From the NCBI GenBank assembly GCA_050084515.1, contig CM114274.1, positions 12,028,001 through 12,092,000 of the forward strand: a stretch of DNA of 64,000 nucleotides, in the 5' to 3' direction. The translations under genes were made by a program, and so were the position numbers. Positions 1-10,760 of this stretch are shown here, one piece after another. Below the pieces are notes generated by a model, which was not told the DNA's origin, ran no database searches, and was given only the letters and a program-made list of their open reading frames with translations. The first letter of the stretch is position 1. Each line of letters opens with the position of its first letter. Origin of the DNA: Blasia pusilla. Lineage: Eukaryota > Marchantiophyta > Marchantiopsida > Blasiales.

Positions 1-1937
1 TCGTCGCAGATCGGAGTGGGTACTCGTTTTTAATTACCCATGATTACGCCGTCCTCCACTTCAGCGACCTCTTCACGCACTGAAGGTTGAAGAGCTCATC
101 TTTGCTCCCTCCAATGAGGACCAAGAAACAACCCTTGTCACTCAGATACGTGTCGGAAAAAGAGAATAACAGCGCGATCTGGTCGTACAAAACGGGATAT
201 TCTTGTCTAGGATAGTGTCAGACAGATTATTGTCCCACAAGTGAAACCCAGAAGGAAAATCTGCATGGGGTTTTTGAGGAGGTTCACCGCCACCTCCTCA
301 ACAACCCAATGCACCGTCAAGGGGGTGTGCCCGTTTCGAAGGAGTTTTTGTCCCAGCACGGTCAACTTGCCGATGGCAGGTGTCGACTCTTGAGAACTGA
401 AACTCTGCAGCTCATTGACAAGATGAGTCAAGTGAACAAGGACATTTTTCCTGGTGGTTGTTTCCCTATGCTGTTGGCTGTTACCTGAGACTCCAAAGGA
501 GTTTTCTTGGACAAGGATCTGGTCCGACCCTCTTGCCCTGCTCATCCAGACGATTCCGCCTCTCGCCTTGAGGACTCAGCCTCTTTTATGGAAGACTCCG
601 CCTCGAAATTCCTCGATCCCCTTGTCTTCCTCAAACACGCTGTGGATTTGTCTTTGGCGGTGACGACCTTGCCCACCAACTCCGCTGTCTCAAGGGCTTG
701 CTCCTCCTCATCTCCTTCAAAAAAATCATCAGGTTGCACGAAGTTCGGAATGTCGTCACTACCTGCGATCACTGCATCATAAACCATGCGTAGATTTTTT
801 TCCTGTAATGACCTTTGGGTCGTTGAAGTCCAACCAGATTGGACAATTGTTAACCTCCTAGTCTGACATGCCTTGTCCCATCTCCATGTCGTACATGGAG
901 GATGCCTCTCCATCAGGCACAGAAGCCCACAATGTGCAGGCTGCCGGTAATTTTCGCCAGGTTCTTGCATTCTTACAATTGATGAGGTACCTGTACACCA
1001 TCTGTTGGGCAGCTCTTTGTCAAGATGACTCGGCAGCTTGGTCCTAAAGATCCCGCTTCTTCTTTGCAGAATCCCGTTTTTTGTCATCTATTTCCTCATC
1101 CAGGTATGCCTGAGGGAGGATGTGATTCTTGAACATCATCCTGAATCCTAGGTTTTTCGTGAGCTTATCTCTGATGTCATCAAGCTATAGTTCAAAATCT
1201 TCTGCAGCTTCTAGGTTTGCTTCCTTTGGAATTGGCTCAATCTTCTTCAGCTTTGCTTGAAAACCCACGAGCATGGACTTCCCGAGAAGGCGTAACGCGT
1301 CCATGAATAACCATTCCCGTAGCCAATGGGAGATCACTGGATCTGAAACTCCCGGAGGATGGTGTGCCGGCCGCTTTTGGGCATCAGTGCCCTCAAGACT
1401 GATTTTCATTAGTCGGATTTGCCAAAACTCGGATATCCCAGACAGCGCAAATTTGTGCACGCGGTCCAGAGACGCTTTCTCGCCGATCCGACCCTGTGGA
1501 TATTCGTCTCTCTTCCGCAGGCGCTTGATTATCGCCTTGAGCGCCTTGTAAAACTCCGGGCCAAGTTCAGGGTTGAGAAATTGCAATGTATCGCTGCATC
1601 TTGCTTGCAGTGTACTTTATGGCTGCAGATACGGCAACATGAATAAACTTTGCACGTTTTGACGCAGACATGTTCTCCCTTTGCTCCAGTTCCAACGAAG
1701 CACTCTTCTTGGCGGCCTGGATCTTGGACCAACATAGGATTGTGACGGCTGCATCTTGGGAAATGAAGATATTTGCCCAAGTCTTCTTTTTCTATTTGAG
1801 CTCTCTTTGCCAGCATCTCATTCATCAGACCGTCGCCCAGGAATCCCTCATACTCTGCCGGGTGCGTTGTAAGCACCTTCTTCACCCTGTCGCAATCGTG
1901 GATCCAGTGATGGGTGACGTTTCCCTCGGATACAATC

Positions 1938-2754
1938 CTGCACATCCAAACACAAATTAAGAACACTACAAGCTATCGGGTTCCTACAACCCATCGGATT
2001 CCGACGGGTCGCAATTCTGTCAACCCATGGGGGTCGAAATGGTAACACAGGGATAAATGTTCCGACGAGTCGGACTCGATGCAACACTTATCTTTGTGTT
2101 ACACTTATTGCAACACTCTCAAAATTTTTAGAGAGAATTTCAACCCATCGGAGTCCAACGGGTTGCACTCTTTTTTTTTATGTCCCTTCATCCAACCGAT
2201 TTAGTCCTTGGTTACAACCCGTCGGTCTCCGACGGGTTGTAGAATGACTTCTATTCGGGGACAGGTTTTCGGGAAAAAACTGCACATATCAACCCGTCGG
2301 AGTCCGACAGGTTGCGCAATGCCTTGTAAAGCTGCTTGGATGCCTAAAAGCAAGCTCTTGTACTCTGACCACCTAACTTGGGGGGGAAATGCAACCCGTC
2401 GGAGTCCGACGAGTTGCTTTCAACCAAAAGTATCCAAAAAATACCGTACAGTCCAGCAACTCGTCGAACTCCGGAGAGTTGCTTTTAGATGTCCAATAAT
2501 TTGTTACCTCTCATTGTGCAACTCGTCGGAGTCCGATGGATTGCAGAAGAAATAAATCATGCATTCATTTTTCCACCTGTCGATGTTGTGCTTGGCCACC
2601 AAGCAACCCGTCGGACTCCAACGATTTGCTTGGCTATGACATTGACCACAAATAGGATGGTGGCAAGAGACTCAAATCTTTAAGCTTTCCAATTATTCAA
2701 CCCGTCTTACTCCGACGGGTTGAAGCAATCAAACTTAAGGAAGAGGAAACTTAC
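1938..2754 (-). repeat. Palindrome array A inside an accessory-gene intron
   Basis: Eleven recognisable copies of the 27-bp palindrome lie here, near 1986, 2020, 2060, 2140, 2215, 2288, 2391, 2456, 2518, 2603 and 2697, with uneven spacing of 35-100 bp. The consensus arm is GCAACCCGTCGGA, then one variable base, then its reverse complement. The whole array lies between a GTAAGT donor and a GTGCAG acceptor on the minus strand. Removing the 817 bp joins two open reading frames in phase, so this is very probably an intron. Confidence 0.85.
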
Positions 2755-3024
2755 GTATTTATCGCATGCATTGCCATTTCCACCACTGCCATGTGATGAG
2801 GAAATGGATGGAGCACGACTGCCTTCAAGTAAAAATGCGCCTCCAATGAATTTGGGCGCTTCTCTATAAACTGTGTCAATGCCATGTACCTGTGGTTTCC
2901 ATCCCAGATGAAGCAGTAAAGGTTCCGCATCCAGCTAAATTTGGTTCCTTCAATCGCTCTTCTGAATTCTTGATCTCTCATCCTCCAGAAAGTATCCAGC
3001 GCCTCCAAGTCCTCTTCCGTCACC
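2755..3024 (-). other. ParB/sulfiredoxin-like segment (GNHR box)
   Basis: Within exon 2 of the accessory gene the reading frame gives CFIWDGNHRYMAL, followed about 25 residues later by a hydrophobic strand (KAVVLHP) and then VVEMAMHAIN. ParB N-terminal domains have a G-x-R-R/G-x-H-R box followed by aromatic or Ala residues, a predicted strand with V-x-V, and then a helix ending in an E/I-A-x-x-E-N pattern. The order and spacing here fit that plan, and sulfiredoxin has a comparable G-C-H-R box. This is motif-level resemblance only. A profile search or structure prediction is needed to confirm it. The upstream part of the exon is enriched in aromatic residues (FPPFYVQPYDEHG) and is preceded by an in-frame TAG. 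Confidence 0.45.
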
Positions 3025-4360
3025 AGCGCTTGGGTTCCATGTTCATCGTAAGGCTGAACATAGAATGGAGGAAAGTTTTCGACCTAGGATGTAGTCGTTG
3101 CCGACTGTTTCAGCTTTGCAATGTCCTCCTCCGACTGAATTTCGCGGACGTACTCCTTTGTCCGCAATCGATAGAGTGGAATTCTCGGGGCGTTTTGGCT
3201 CTCCATCAGTGCCATCTGCTTAACAACTTGCCATAATGCGGACCAAGTCAATAACATGCAGTGTTTTGCCAATGAATTGCATAATGAGCCTTCACATAAC
3301 TTAAATTCTTTTTACCCGCTCAAAGATTGGGTCGGTGTCCAGGCCTGCCAACTGCTCTGGGACAGCAGCTGGCAAGTCCACGAGAAACTCATCCATCCCA
3401 TAAAGGTTGATTTCTTCCACAGGGCTCAAAGACAACGAGGACTCTTCTCCTGCTTCTTCAGAGATGTCCACCATCTCCACACTTGCTGTCCTCATGACCT
3501 CATCGTCCGTCATTTGAACTTCGGCCGTTTCCTCAGTCGATTTTAGATTCATGGTGTCCCCAGACCTCATTGGAGACATTTCCTGCATCTCAACACTCTC
3601 TGTTGGACGGGCAAGGCTTTCTTCAATGGCGATTGCTTTTTCTCTTGGAGCTTTCGCCAATTCTGCTCTCCTCACAGAGGCGTCAAGACCCTTCTTCTCG
3701 CGTTTCTCGTCCGCGACTCTTTTCTTCAAGGCCTCCGATGCCTCAGCCTCGGCATTTTGCTTAGCAAGCTCCTCTAGAACACATTTTGCTAGAACCTCTT
3801 GCCTGTGTATATCTGCTTCCCTTTCGCGCTCCTTTATTTCTTGTTGCCTTATCTCATTGGTCGAACGAGGACCTGGAGATGGTGACGCATGAGTCCTGAT
3901 GGACTTGGGAGTGATGCTCCCTACCTTGGTTGCTTGTGTTTTCTTTCTCATCATGGTGCATGTTGGGTCAGTTCTTCCTCCTCGACTGTCTAATATGCTC
4001 ATGTGCATGATAGATCCCTCGAAGCATTTTGTGATGAAGCGTCGTGACCCTAAACTTGACTCTCTTAGCATTTCGTGATGAAGCGCCTTGACTCTCCAGC
4101 GGATGGGCTTGCCGAGATCCAAACCTGGTAGCGTCGGTTGTTGGATCGTCGTAACCTTTCAGCGAAGTGGTGATGTAACCGAGTTTGGCAGCGGAAAGGT
4201 AACGTCATCTGCTGCGAGGAAGAGCACATGAAATCACGAAACGAAAAACGAAAATGATCGAAACCTCAATCTTTTATACTTCAGGAGCTGACCGTTGGGT
4301 CATTGGATGGTACCGACCGCGATATATAGGCCGTTATGGATCTTTGCACGTGGGATTTGT

Positions 4361-5113
4361 GCAACCCGTCGGTCTCTGACAGGTTGCCTCGGTAACTCGC
4401 CCTACATCCCCAAGACGAGGGAAGCGTGCAACCCTTCGGTCTCCGACGGGTTGCTTGGGTTCCTTGCCTTGTTACCGAGGGATCCATAAGCACGGGTAAA
4501 AGGCAAGGTACCCAAGCAACCCATCGGAGACCGACGGGTTGCATGCTTCCCCCATCTTGGATTAACAAGACGAGGTACCCGCGCAACCCGTAGGAGACCG
4601 ACATGTTGCACGCTTCCCTCATATTGGGGTAAAAGGTGAGGTACCCGAGCAACCCCTCGAAGACCGACGCATTGCACGCTTTCCTTGTCCTCAGGTAACA
4701 ATACAACAAAGCATAGTCCCGAGGCAAGTGGTTGCCCTCCCATGGGTTACAAGCTCTACCCTAGGTAGGACACTTCCCACCATCCATCAAATATGCACTT
4801 TTGGTTTGCATAATTCATTGGACAAGAGAAATCGACGTGAGATCCAAAAGGGAAAGCAAGGTTACGTGCTTTTTGAACCCGTCGCAGTCCCCAATGGGTT
4901 GCCGTAGCAAATCCATGCGATGTCTCATGTCTCGATGTTAGCAAATCCCGACTCCAATCACACAGGTCAGACAGGCAGGGGGTACCAACCCAACGGACTC
5001 CGACGGGTTGCAAGCTGCACTCGGACTCTTACAGAAGATGGCACTCCGTGGCTTTGCAACCCACGTGTCTGAGTCCCAAAATTTGCAACCCGTCGGACTC
5101 CGACAGGTTGCAC
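4361..5113. repeat. Palindrome array B between divergent MULE genes
   Basis: Eight copies of the same palindrome lie near 4361, 4429, 4517, 4583, 4650, 4876, 4987 and 5087. The array is between the minus-strand accessory start (4122) and the plus-strand transposase start (5456). It therefore occupies the shared promoter or 5' leader region. Centre bases differ from copy to copy (T, A, C or G), while the arms keep the CAACCC...GGGTTG frame. Open frames through this array on both strands are by-products of the repeat. Confidence 0.85.
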
Positions 5114-5455
5114 CAGGATTGAATCCATTCCGTCAGACAATCTCACCTACCAAACAACATCTTGTCAGTCAAATTCTGTTAGGAGAATAACGGTCATTAT
5201 TCACTATAAATTAAACATTCTCATTCTCATTCTTATTCTTATTCTTATTCTCATTTTCATTCTCCACCCAGTGGAATCATTTGGGAATGGATAATTAGGT
5301 GAAACTCACTTGTGGCAGTCATCTAGCGGCCCTTTCTCAATCAGAAATAGTTCGATCGCAAAGCTCGTGAATCTTTCATACTAGTGGATGAAAATTTCCT
5401 TTCAGTGTGATTTCTTCTCCAAATTGGAACAATCTTTGTTTCCAAGGATGTTAGG
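5114..5455 (+). promoter_or_regulatory. Upstream region of MULE transposase
   Basis: This 340-bp stretch before the transposase ATG has no gene. It includes a (ATTCTC/ATTCTT)n microsatellite at about 5216-5268 and an AT-rich stretch (5197-5216) that could include a TATA element. No start site can be assigned. Confidence 0.35.
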
Positions 5456-8400
5456 ATGGACGGTACGGAGGACGTTGTAGGTGAGACAGTCCAGCCAGTG
5501 ATACCAGACCGTAAAGTATGGAATCTCCTACCTTTAAAAAATGGTCAATACATAGTTTATGGCTTGCATCTGAATTCCTCTGTTTCTCGAGTAGACGGTC
5601 CGGAATTTTCTAGTGCACTAAGCTCTACCTTTGCCACTCCAAGCTTAGTAGATCTGGCATCGACTCCAACTTCACACGTTCGTAACAATGTTGTACTTCT
5701 TGAAGACATTCCAGATGTCGTCAACCTCAGTGGAACTATCGGACACCAAGCGGGTCCTCTGTCTGCCTACTCGTTCCTCTTGCGAGTATCAGGCAATAGT
5801 TTGTTGTCGTCTCTGCCCTTTAAAATGTTCAAGCACATTCTTGTCGACAAGCTGCCACCCACGTACCATGGTAATTGCATTTTTTAGTTTCCTCCACTTG
5901 CTGGTCCTGCTCAAAAGAAAGATGGACGACGCTTGAAGGGTATGGACAGAAAGTCTGATTGTCATCGATGATGCAAGCTTCAATGGATAGTGCTTCAATT
6001 CCAGATGATCCTTGGATTGTTTTTTTCCGCCAATAAGTTGGTGCCCTAGAGTGTAGAAGTCCAACATGCCCATATCTAGAGCGCAATGGGCGAGTCAATA
6101 TGTCGCAATTCCCCCCTAAGAATGCAGAACTCCATATGAGGTTGATGCGACCATACCGCCAGGAGGCCATCGATGTCCTCATTCTCAAGCATCCCCTTTT
6201 TGCGTTGGAGCTTGTCTTGCATACATTTTTTTCATTATGCACGACTTCACTTCTACGTCCGAGTACACAAGGTTGGCAGTTCATGTTGGCTCCCACATTC
6301 ATCCTGTTATCGGTGCAATTCAGAGACACATCAAGGAGGATGTGGCAAAGAAAGTGGCCGAGGTATATAGAAACTCTCTGGGATCAAAGCCAAGAGTGAT
6401 CAAGTTGACAACAACATCACAAATTTGTGAACAACTGCTTGGAACCCCTGGGCAGGGCAAGATCACGGCTGCTGAGAAGAAACAACTTTGGGAAAATCTC
6501 GCATTTCTCAATGATCCTGAATGCTTCCGAAATTTGCTACGTCAAATACGGGTATTGGATGGAAAGACACCCAGAATGGATGCCATTTCCAAAATCAAGG
6601 CCAACTCCAGATTTCCATTTATTTAGAGATGGCAGTTCATGGGCTAGGGAGGCGAAGGATCCAGGGCTTCTGTCTTCAAAATGTCAACAACAGGGCCGTT
6701 GAGTGGCCTCAATTTTATAGATCGAATGAGGGAAGGGGAAGATCTTTACAGCAGCTAGCTAAGCTTTCATATTTGCTACAGAGTGCTGAATGGATGGTTG
6801 ACCATGGATGCTCACGTTTATGACCATGTGGAGAAGGGACTCAAAACTATATTTGTCTGTGAGGTAAAAGCAGAAGACGTTGGCAGTTTGAAGATGTGTT
6901 GGTTACTCCTATTGGAGGTGGTGAAGGAAAAAAAAAGGCCACCTCCGGAAATTTATGGATTCATGGCGGACAATGCACAACCTGGGTGGATTGCTATCAA
7001 GGAAGTGTTCTGGGATGGAGAGGTTCAACCAGAGAGGGAAAGGTCGGATGCTTTCCATTGGCAACAGTCTGTGACCCGGTACACCAAATCTTGCATCAAG
7101 GAGAATAAGAGGACAGAACATGTCACTCTACTCCAACGCTACAAGGACAGCAAAACCTTGAAACAGGCCATGGACTGCCAAGAAGAACTACACGGGTGAT
7201 GGAGGAAGCATGCGATTGAGGGGAAGTACAAAGAGTTGTGCTATTGGCTCAGTTGGTGGACTGTACGAATGAGACAATGGGGAAACTTCATGCGGCATGT
7301 GAGTTTAGTATTTCATCCTGTCGAGCTCATGCTAAGAATTTTTTGAAAAGTTGCAGCTCAAGTTGAGAAGCGTGGGCACTATAGGGATTTCAAACCGAAG
7401 AAACCAAGCAACCCGTCGGATGCGACAGATTTCCTGAGTGTGCAACCAGTCGAAAACCGACAGGTTGCATCAAGAATGTTTGTGTTACCTGTCGGAGTGC
7501 AACATCATGCACGAGGAATGTTTGTGCAACCCGTCGGAACCCGATTGGTTGCATGAGTGTGCAACATGTCGGATCCCGATGGGTTGCAAGTTGCATGTAT
7601 GCAAGGCCTGCAAATTGTTCGACCCGGATAGGTTGCAAGGCGCAAGGATGCGAGTTAACTCGGTCTGTAACCTGTTGGATTCCGACAACTTGCGTCTGTC
7701 TGCAACATGTCAAACATAAAGAAGTTGCGTCTGTATGCGACTCCTCGCATTACGACAAGTTGCGATTGTCTCCAAGTCGCATCCAAACACGTTGCATCAG
7801 TTCAAGTTAACTGGAACCCGTCAAATTCCAATAGTTGCAAAGCTTTGTGTGTGGACAGTTCTTGCAAACCAATGGAATCCGACAGGTTGTACAAGGATCT
7901 TTGAGACCGGACCGGCCTGCTTCTCACAACCCGTCCGATTCCGACGGGTTGGAGTAGCAGGTTCTTGGGTCCTAGGTTGCAATAAAAGGTTACTCGGACA
8001 TTCAAGGGATGTCTCCGACTTGCAACCCGTTTCAAGTTGGAGGCTGGAAAATCCATGTGCGACCCGTCGGATTCCGATGACTTGCACTTGGATCTTCCAG
8101 CCCGGAGTGGCCAAAGTTACTTGCAACCCGTCTCAATCCGACGGGTTGCAGCAGGTGGTTCCTGGATGTTGCAACATGTCGGAAACCGATGGGTCGCAGA
8201 GTCATTCATGGGATGCCTCCGACTTGCAACCCGTCTGGTTCCGACAACTAGCTTTTTTCTTTGCTCATAGTGCTATTTTCGTTCCCTTCTCACATTGTTG
8301 TATTGTAGGGATTAAACATTCATGAAAATGCCCTCTGCCCCAACACAAGTGGAGGAGAAAGTGTTCATTCCTCCTAGAGGTCGTCACAAGCATGCCAAAG

Positions 8401-9807
8401 AATTTCACTTGTGGAGGCATGCCAACAAGACCAGGCAAGAGCAATGCTACAATCTGCAGCATCCCATATCTTCCTCACAAAAGGTATAACAAAAGGAAGG
8501 GGGCCTTCGATTTACGAGCTCTATGTTAGGGCGGCTGTGAGATCCGGTGATGAGAAACTCTATGTGGAAGCCTTCAATCGGTGCGCAGTAGGAACTCCCC
8601 TCGAGCAAGATATCCACATTGGTGGGGACATTTGTGGGCGTATTTCAAAATGTCCCATACAGATGGTGGTAGAGCAGTCCGAGCGAAACTTGTGGAGACT
8701 AGATAAGTATCTTGACTTCAAACAAGTGAAGAGGCAGCAACGAGGAACAAACCCGGTGATTGATTTGGATGAAGAGATAACGCCGCCTAGGTATTCGGAG
8801 ACCCCCGATTGCTCCAAAATCCATGATCCAATAGCTTCTCCAAAATCTGTGAATGTTTTATTTCAAAAGCCCTCCGTTGCTGGAAGTTCGCAACATCCGG
8901 TCGATGGGGTGGTTCAACAGTATGGAATTCTAGTCATTGAGGTGGATTGCAACCTCAAAAGGTGGCATATATCTCGGAGCAACCCTGGACGTGGATCCAC
9001 TTGTAGGGCACGATCTGATGGCATTAGGAGAGCATGCGGCACTTTCCTAAATAAGAACTGTATAAGGATTGGATGACCACTCCCTGGATTTTGGGGACTC
9101 AAAACCTTTGATCGTTTCATGAGGACCGGGGATCAATTGAAGTACGTCTTCTATCCAAATGAATCCTGCACTTTCCGAAAGTCTTATCCGGCTGCCATTG
9201 GAGCTTCAGGGAATACCCCCACGATTTGGCCTATTGCCGCAGGTACGAATTGCACTCAGGATGAAGTGGAAAATCTTACAAGTGTCGGTTTCATACTCAT
9301 AGGCGGAGGAAGTTCGGAGCATGTTCGCATAACAAAGACCTTTGCATTTCATATTCAACCCAAGATTGATATCAACATGTATCCGGAGAAGGTGGATGAT
9401 CTCAATCCACTATTTTTGTTTGAGTCTAGAAATGGGGTGAAGAGAAACAAGATGTGTAGGCCAACGGTGGAGAGAGAAAAGCGAATCGCATCAGCTCGGG
9501 AGGCAAACATGGAAATCATCGCCATAAAAGATGTCCAGAGTGGCAATGGAATAGGAAGAATGTATTGGGTCAAGAACAACACGTAAATTCAAGTGTCACA
9601 GGGGTGTATGTGGTGCACATCTGTTGCTTTCCCACATGTTTCTGTGATGACTTTGTCCAAAGAGAGACAAGTGGGAAATGGTATTTCCCTTGTAAGCACA
9701 TGTACTATGTGTTGCTTATAGTTTTAAGAGAGTCGGAGGTAGGAGTAGGAATCCACCAACCAATTCTGTACCTCAAAGAAGTGCGAAGTATTTTAAACAA
9801 ACCACTT
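5456..9807 (+). pseudogene. MULE transposase with C-terminal SWIM zinc finger
   Basis: This is the transposase of the element, which would cut and rejoin DNA at the element ends. The first frame runs 5456-5884 and continues past a TAG to about 5970. A frame change then leads to a Cys-containing segment (VGALECRSPTCPYL, near 6030). A core region at 6810-7298 has the MULE DDE layout: MDAHVYDHVEKGL, then GFMADNAQPGWIAI, then SDAFHWQQSV, which takes the place of the usual C-x-x-H region after the second Asp. An intron (7299-8308) carries palindromes. The next exon starts GLNIHENALCPNTSG at 8309 and runs to 9581 with stops at about 8375 (a Trp codon in copy B) and 9074. A one-base deletion near 9578 shifts the frame before the SWIM finger at 9600-9700, which has CFC followed by CKH. 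Copy B is in frame there, which proves the frameshift. At least four lesions make this copy inactive. Confidence 0.75.
7299..8308 (+). repeat. Palindrome array C inside a transposase intron
   Basis: About eighteen full or partial palindromes lie between 7408 and 8250, including copies near 7442, 7526, 7561, 7610, 7667, 7702, 7738, 7812, 7864, 7926, 8060, 8122, 8170 and 8226. Many are eroded in one arm. The donor is GTGAGT at 7299 and the acceptor TTGTAG ends at 8308. Copy B has the same intron at the same codon boundary (donor after CAG, acceptor GTGCAG), which supports the splice model. Confidence 0.85.
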
Positions 9808-9810
9808 TGA

Positions 9811-10231
9811 GGATGCAAAATGAGGTCTTAGATTGTACTTTCATTTGCCAAAACCTTCACTTTGAGCTTGAACTCTATTTAGCCCAAGGAAAATGATAGA
9901 TTCTTTTCAGACCTTGGACGGAAAAAGTGATTTGTTCCACATTTATGATTCCAATGCTTTTTCAGTTTTTTAAATTTTGTGCAAATTGCAACCCGTCGGA
10001 TTCAGATGGGTTGCCAAAATGTGGAAGAGAAAAAAAATATCAGTATGAGTGCTTAAGCACTGAAAACAAAAGTGCAAAAAAGTTTAGGGTTTCCTTTCTT
10101 CAACCCAACGGAAACTCTCTTCAAATCATAGGAAACTTTCTTCAAAAACAAGTATCTCTTTGGGTTGAAGGTAGTTTCCTCTCTCTTCTCTGATCTCTTC
10201 CTCTCTTCCTCTCCTCTTACTGCTCCTCCAC
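9811..10231 (+). other. 3' terminal region of MULE copy A
   Basis: This non-coding tail aligns throughout with 42303-42730 on the opposite strand (copy B). It contains one palindrome at about 9987-10013, imperfect repeats of a CTTCAACCCAACGGAAACTC-type block, and a terminal pyrimidine-rich stretch (CTCTTCCTCTCTTCC). Similarity between the copies stops at about 10231. That marks the element end or the last shared base. Confidence 0.65.
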
Positions 10232-10760
10232 GTCAGTATACCTGTAGGGTCGTTGGAAGATTGGCGGTTCTTACCATTTGGGTTAAAGAAAGCCCCGGCT
10301 GAGTTTCAGAGGGTCATGGATAGGATCTTGGTAGGTATGGATTTTGCTAGGTATTATATTGATGGCATTGTAGTCTTTAGCACCACGGTTGAGGAACATG
10401 AGCAACATCTAGAGGAGATATTTTGACGATTGCAGTTATATGGGCTGAAGCTATATCCACGCGAGTGCAAGTTCTTCTACGACCAGATTGAATACATGGG
10501 TCATATGATATATCGAGGGGGCCTTGGTATGCAATAGACAAAGTAGAGTCTACTTCACGCATTCCACGCCCTAGAGATGTGAGTCGAGTTCGTGCATTCA
10601 TGGGATTGTGAAACTTCTATCAACGGTACGTCAAGGGTTTCCGTTCGATTGCAAAGCTGCTAAACTTGCTAACCAAGGTGGATCATGAGTAGCACTGGGA
10701 GGATGAGTAGGAGAAAGCATTCCAGCTACTAAAGGAAAGATTAACCTCCGCGCCCATATT
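10232..10760 (+). pseudogene. Gypsy G1 reverse transcriptase fragment, 5' truncated
   Basis: From about 10266 the frame gives WRFLPFGLKKAPAEFQ, then YYIDGIVVFS, where the Y-x-D-D catalytic box reads YIDG. These are RT palm motifs of a Ty3/gypsy element, and the segment matches G3 (26822-27556, minus strand) closely. Everything upstream (gag, protease, methyltransferase, first RT motifs) is missing, and MULE copy A abuts instead. The first 34 bp (10232-10265) match the family in inverted orientation. Several stops follow 10424. The copia element interrupts at 10760, and the element resumes at 15897. Confidence 0.75.

Larger units (their letters stand above)
207..4122 (-). pseudogene. MULE accessory gene with ParB-like motif, degraded
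   Basis: This minus-strand gene starts at an ATG near 4122, or possibly at 3957. Exon 1 (3316-4122) encodes a charged, helix-rich segment with many Glu, Lys and Arg (roughly residues 85-190), then an acidic tail. A 90-bp intron (3226-3315, GTAAAA...GCAG) leads in phase to exon 2 (2755-3225). A second intron (1938-2754, GTAAGT...GTGCAG) holds eleven palindromes, and splicing it joins ..HAINT to IVSEGNVTHHW in phase. The following exon region (about 1185-1937) needs a frame change near 1586. The remainder (207-1087) includes an acidic stretch read from about 787 down to 690. A TAG near 3082 interrupts exon 2, and further stops lie downstream. Exon 2 carries a GNHR motif resembling the ParB/sulfiredoxin fold. 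I recognise no overall homologue. The role may be DNA binding or regulation of transposition, which is speculation. Confidence 0.55.
1..10231 (+). mobile_element. Large Mutator-like DNA transposon, copy A
   Basis: The element is drawn from the window edge because its left end is not visible. It carries an accessory gene on the minus strand (about 207-4122) and a SWIM-type transposase gene on the plus strand (about 5456-9807), transcribed away from each other. One palindromic motif recurs in an intron of each gene, in the 4.3-5.1 kb space between them and once near the 3' end. That shared motif is the reason for treating the 10 kb as one element, which is an inference for the left gene. The right end is placed near 10231 because copy B (42303-45435, opposite strand) matches to that point, after which gypsy sequence begins in both. 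No target-site duplication could be found. Both genes carry stops, so the copy is not autonomous. Confidence 0.7.

Noticed and set aside
3551-3892. Plus-strand frame of 113 residues
   Set aside because: It is the antisense shadow of the charged exon 1 of the minus-strand accessory gene.
4281-4743. Frames of 113-148 residues on the minus strand in array B
   Set aside because: They are translations of the palindrome array and encode only its repeating pattern.
7735-8325. 196-residue plus-strand frame across array C
   Set aside because: It is composed of the translated palindrome (repeated Q-P-V-x-F/S-R-V pattern) and lies within an intron supported by both MULE copies.
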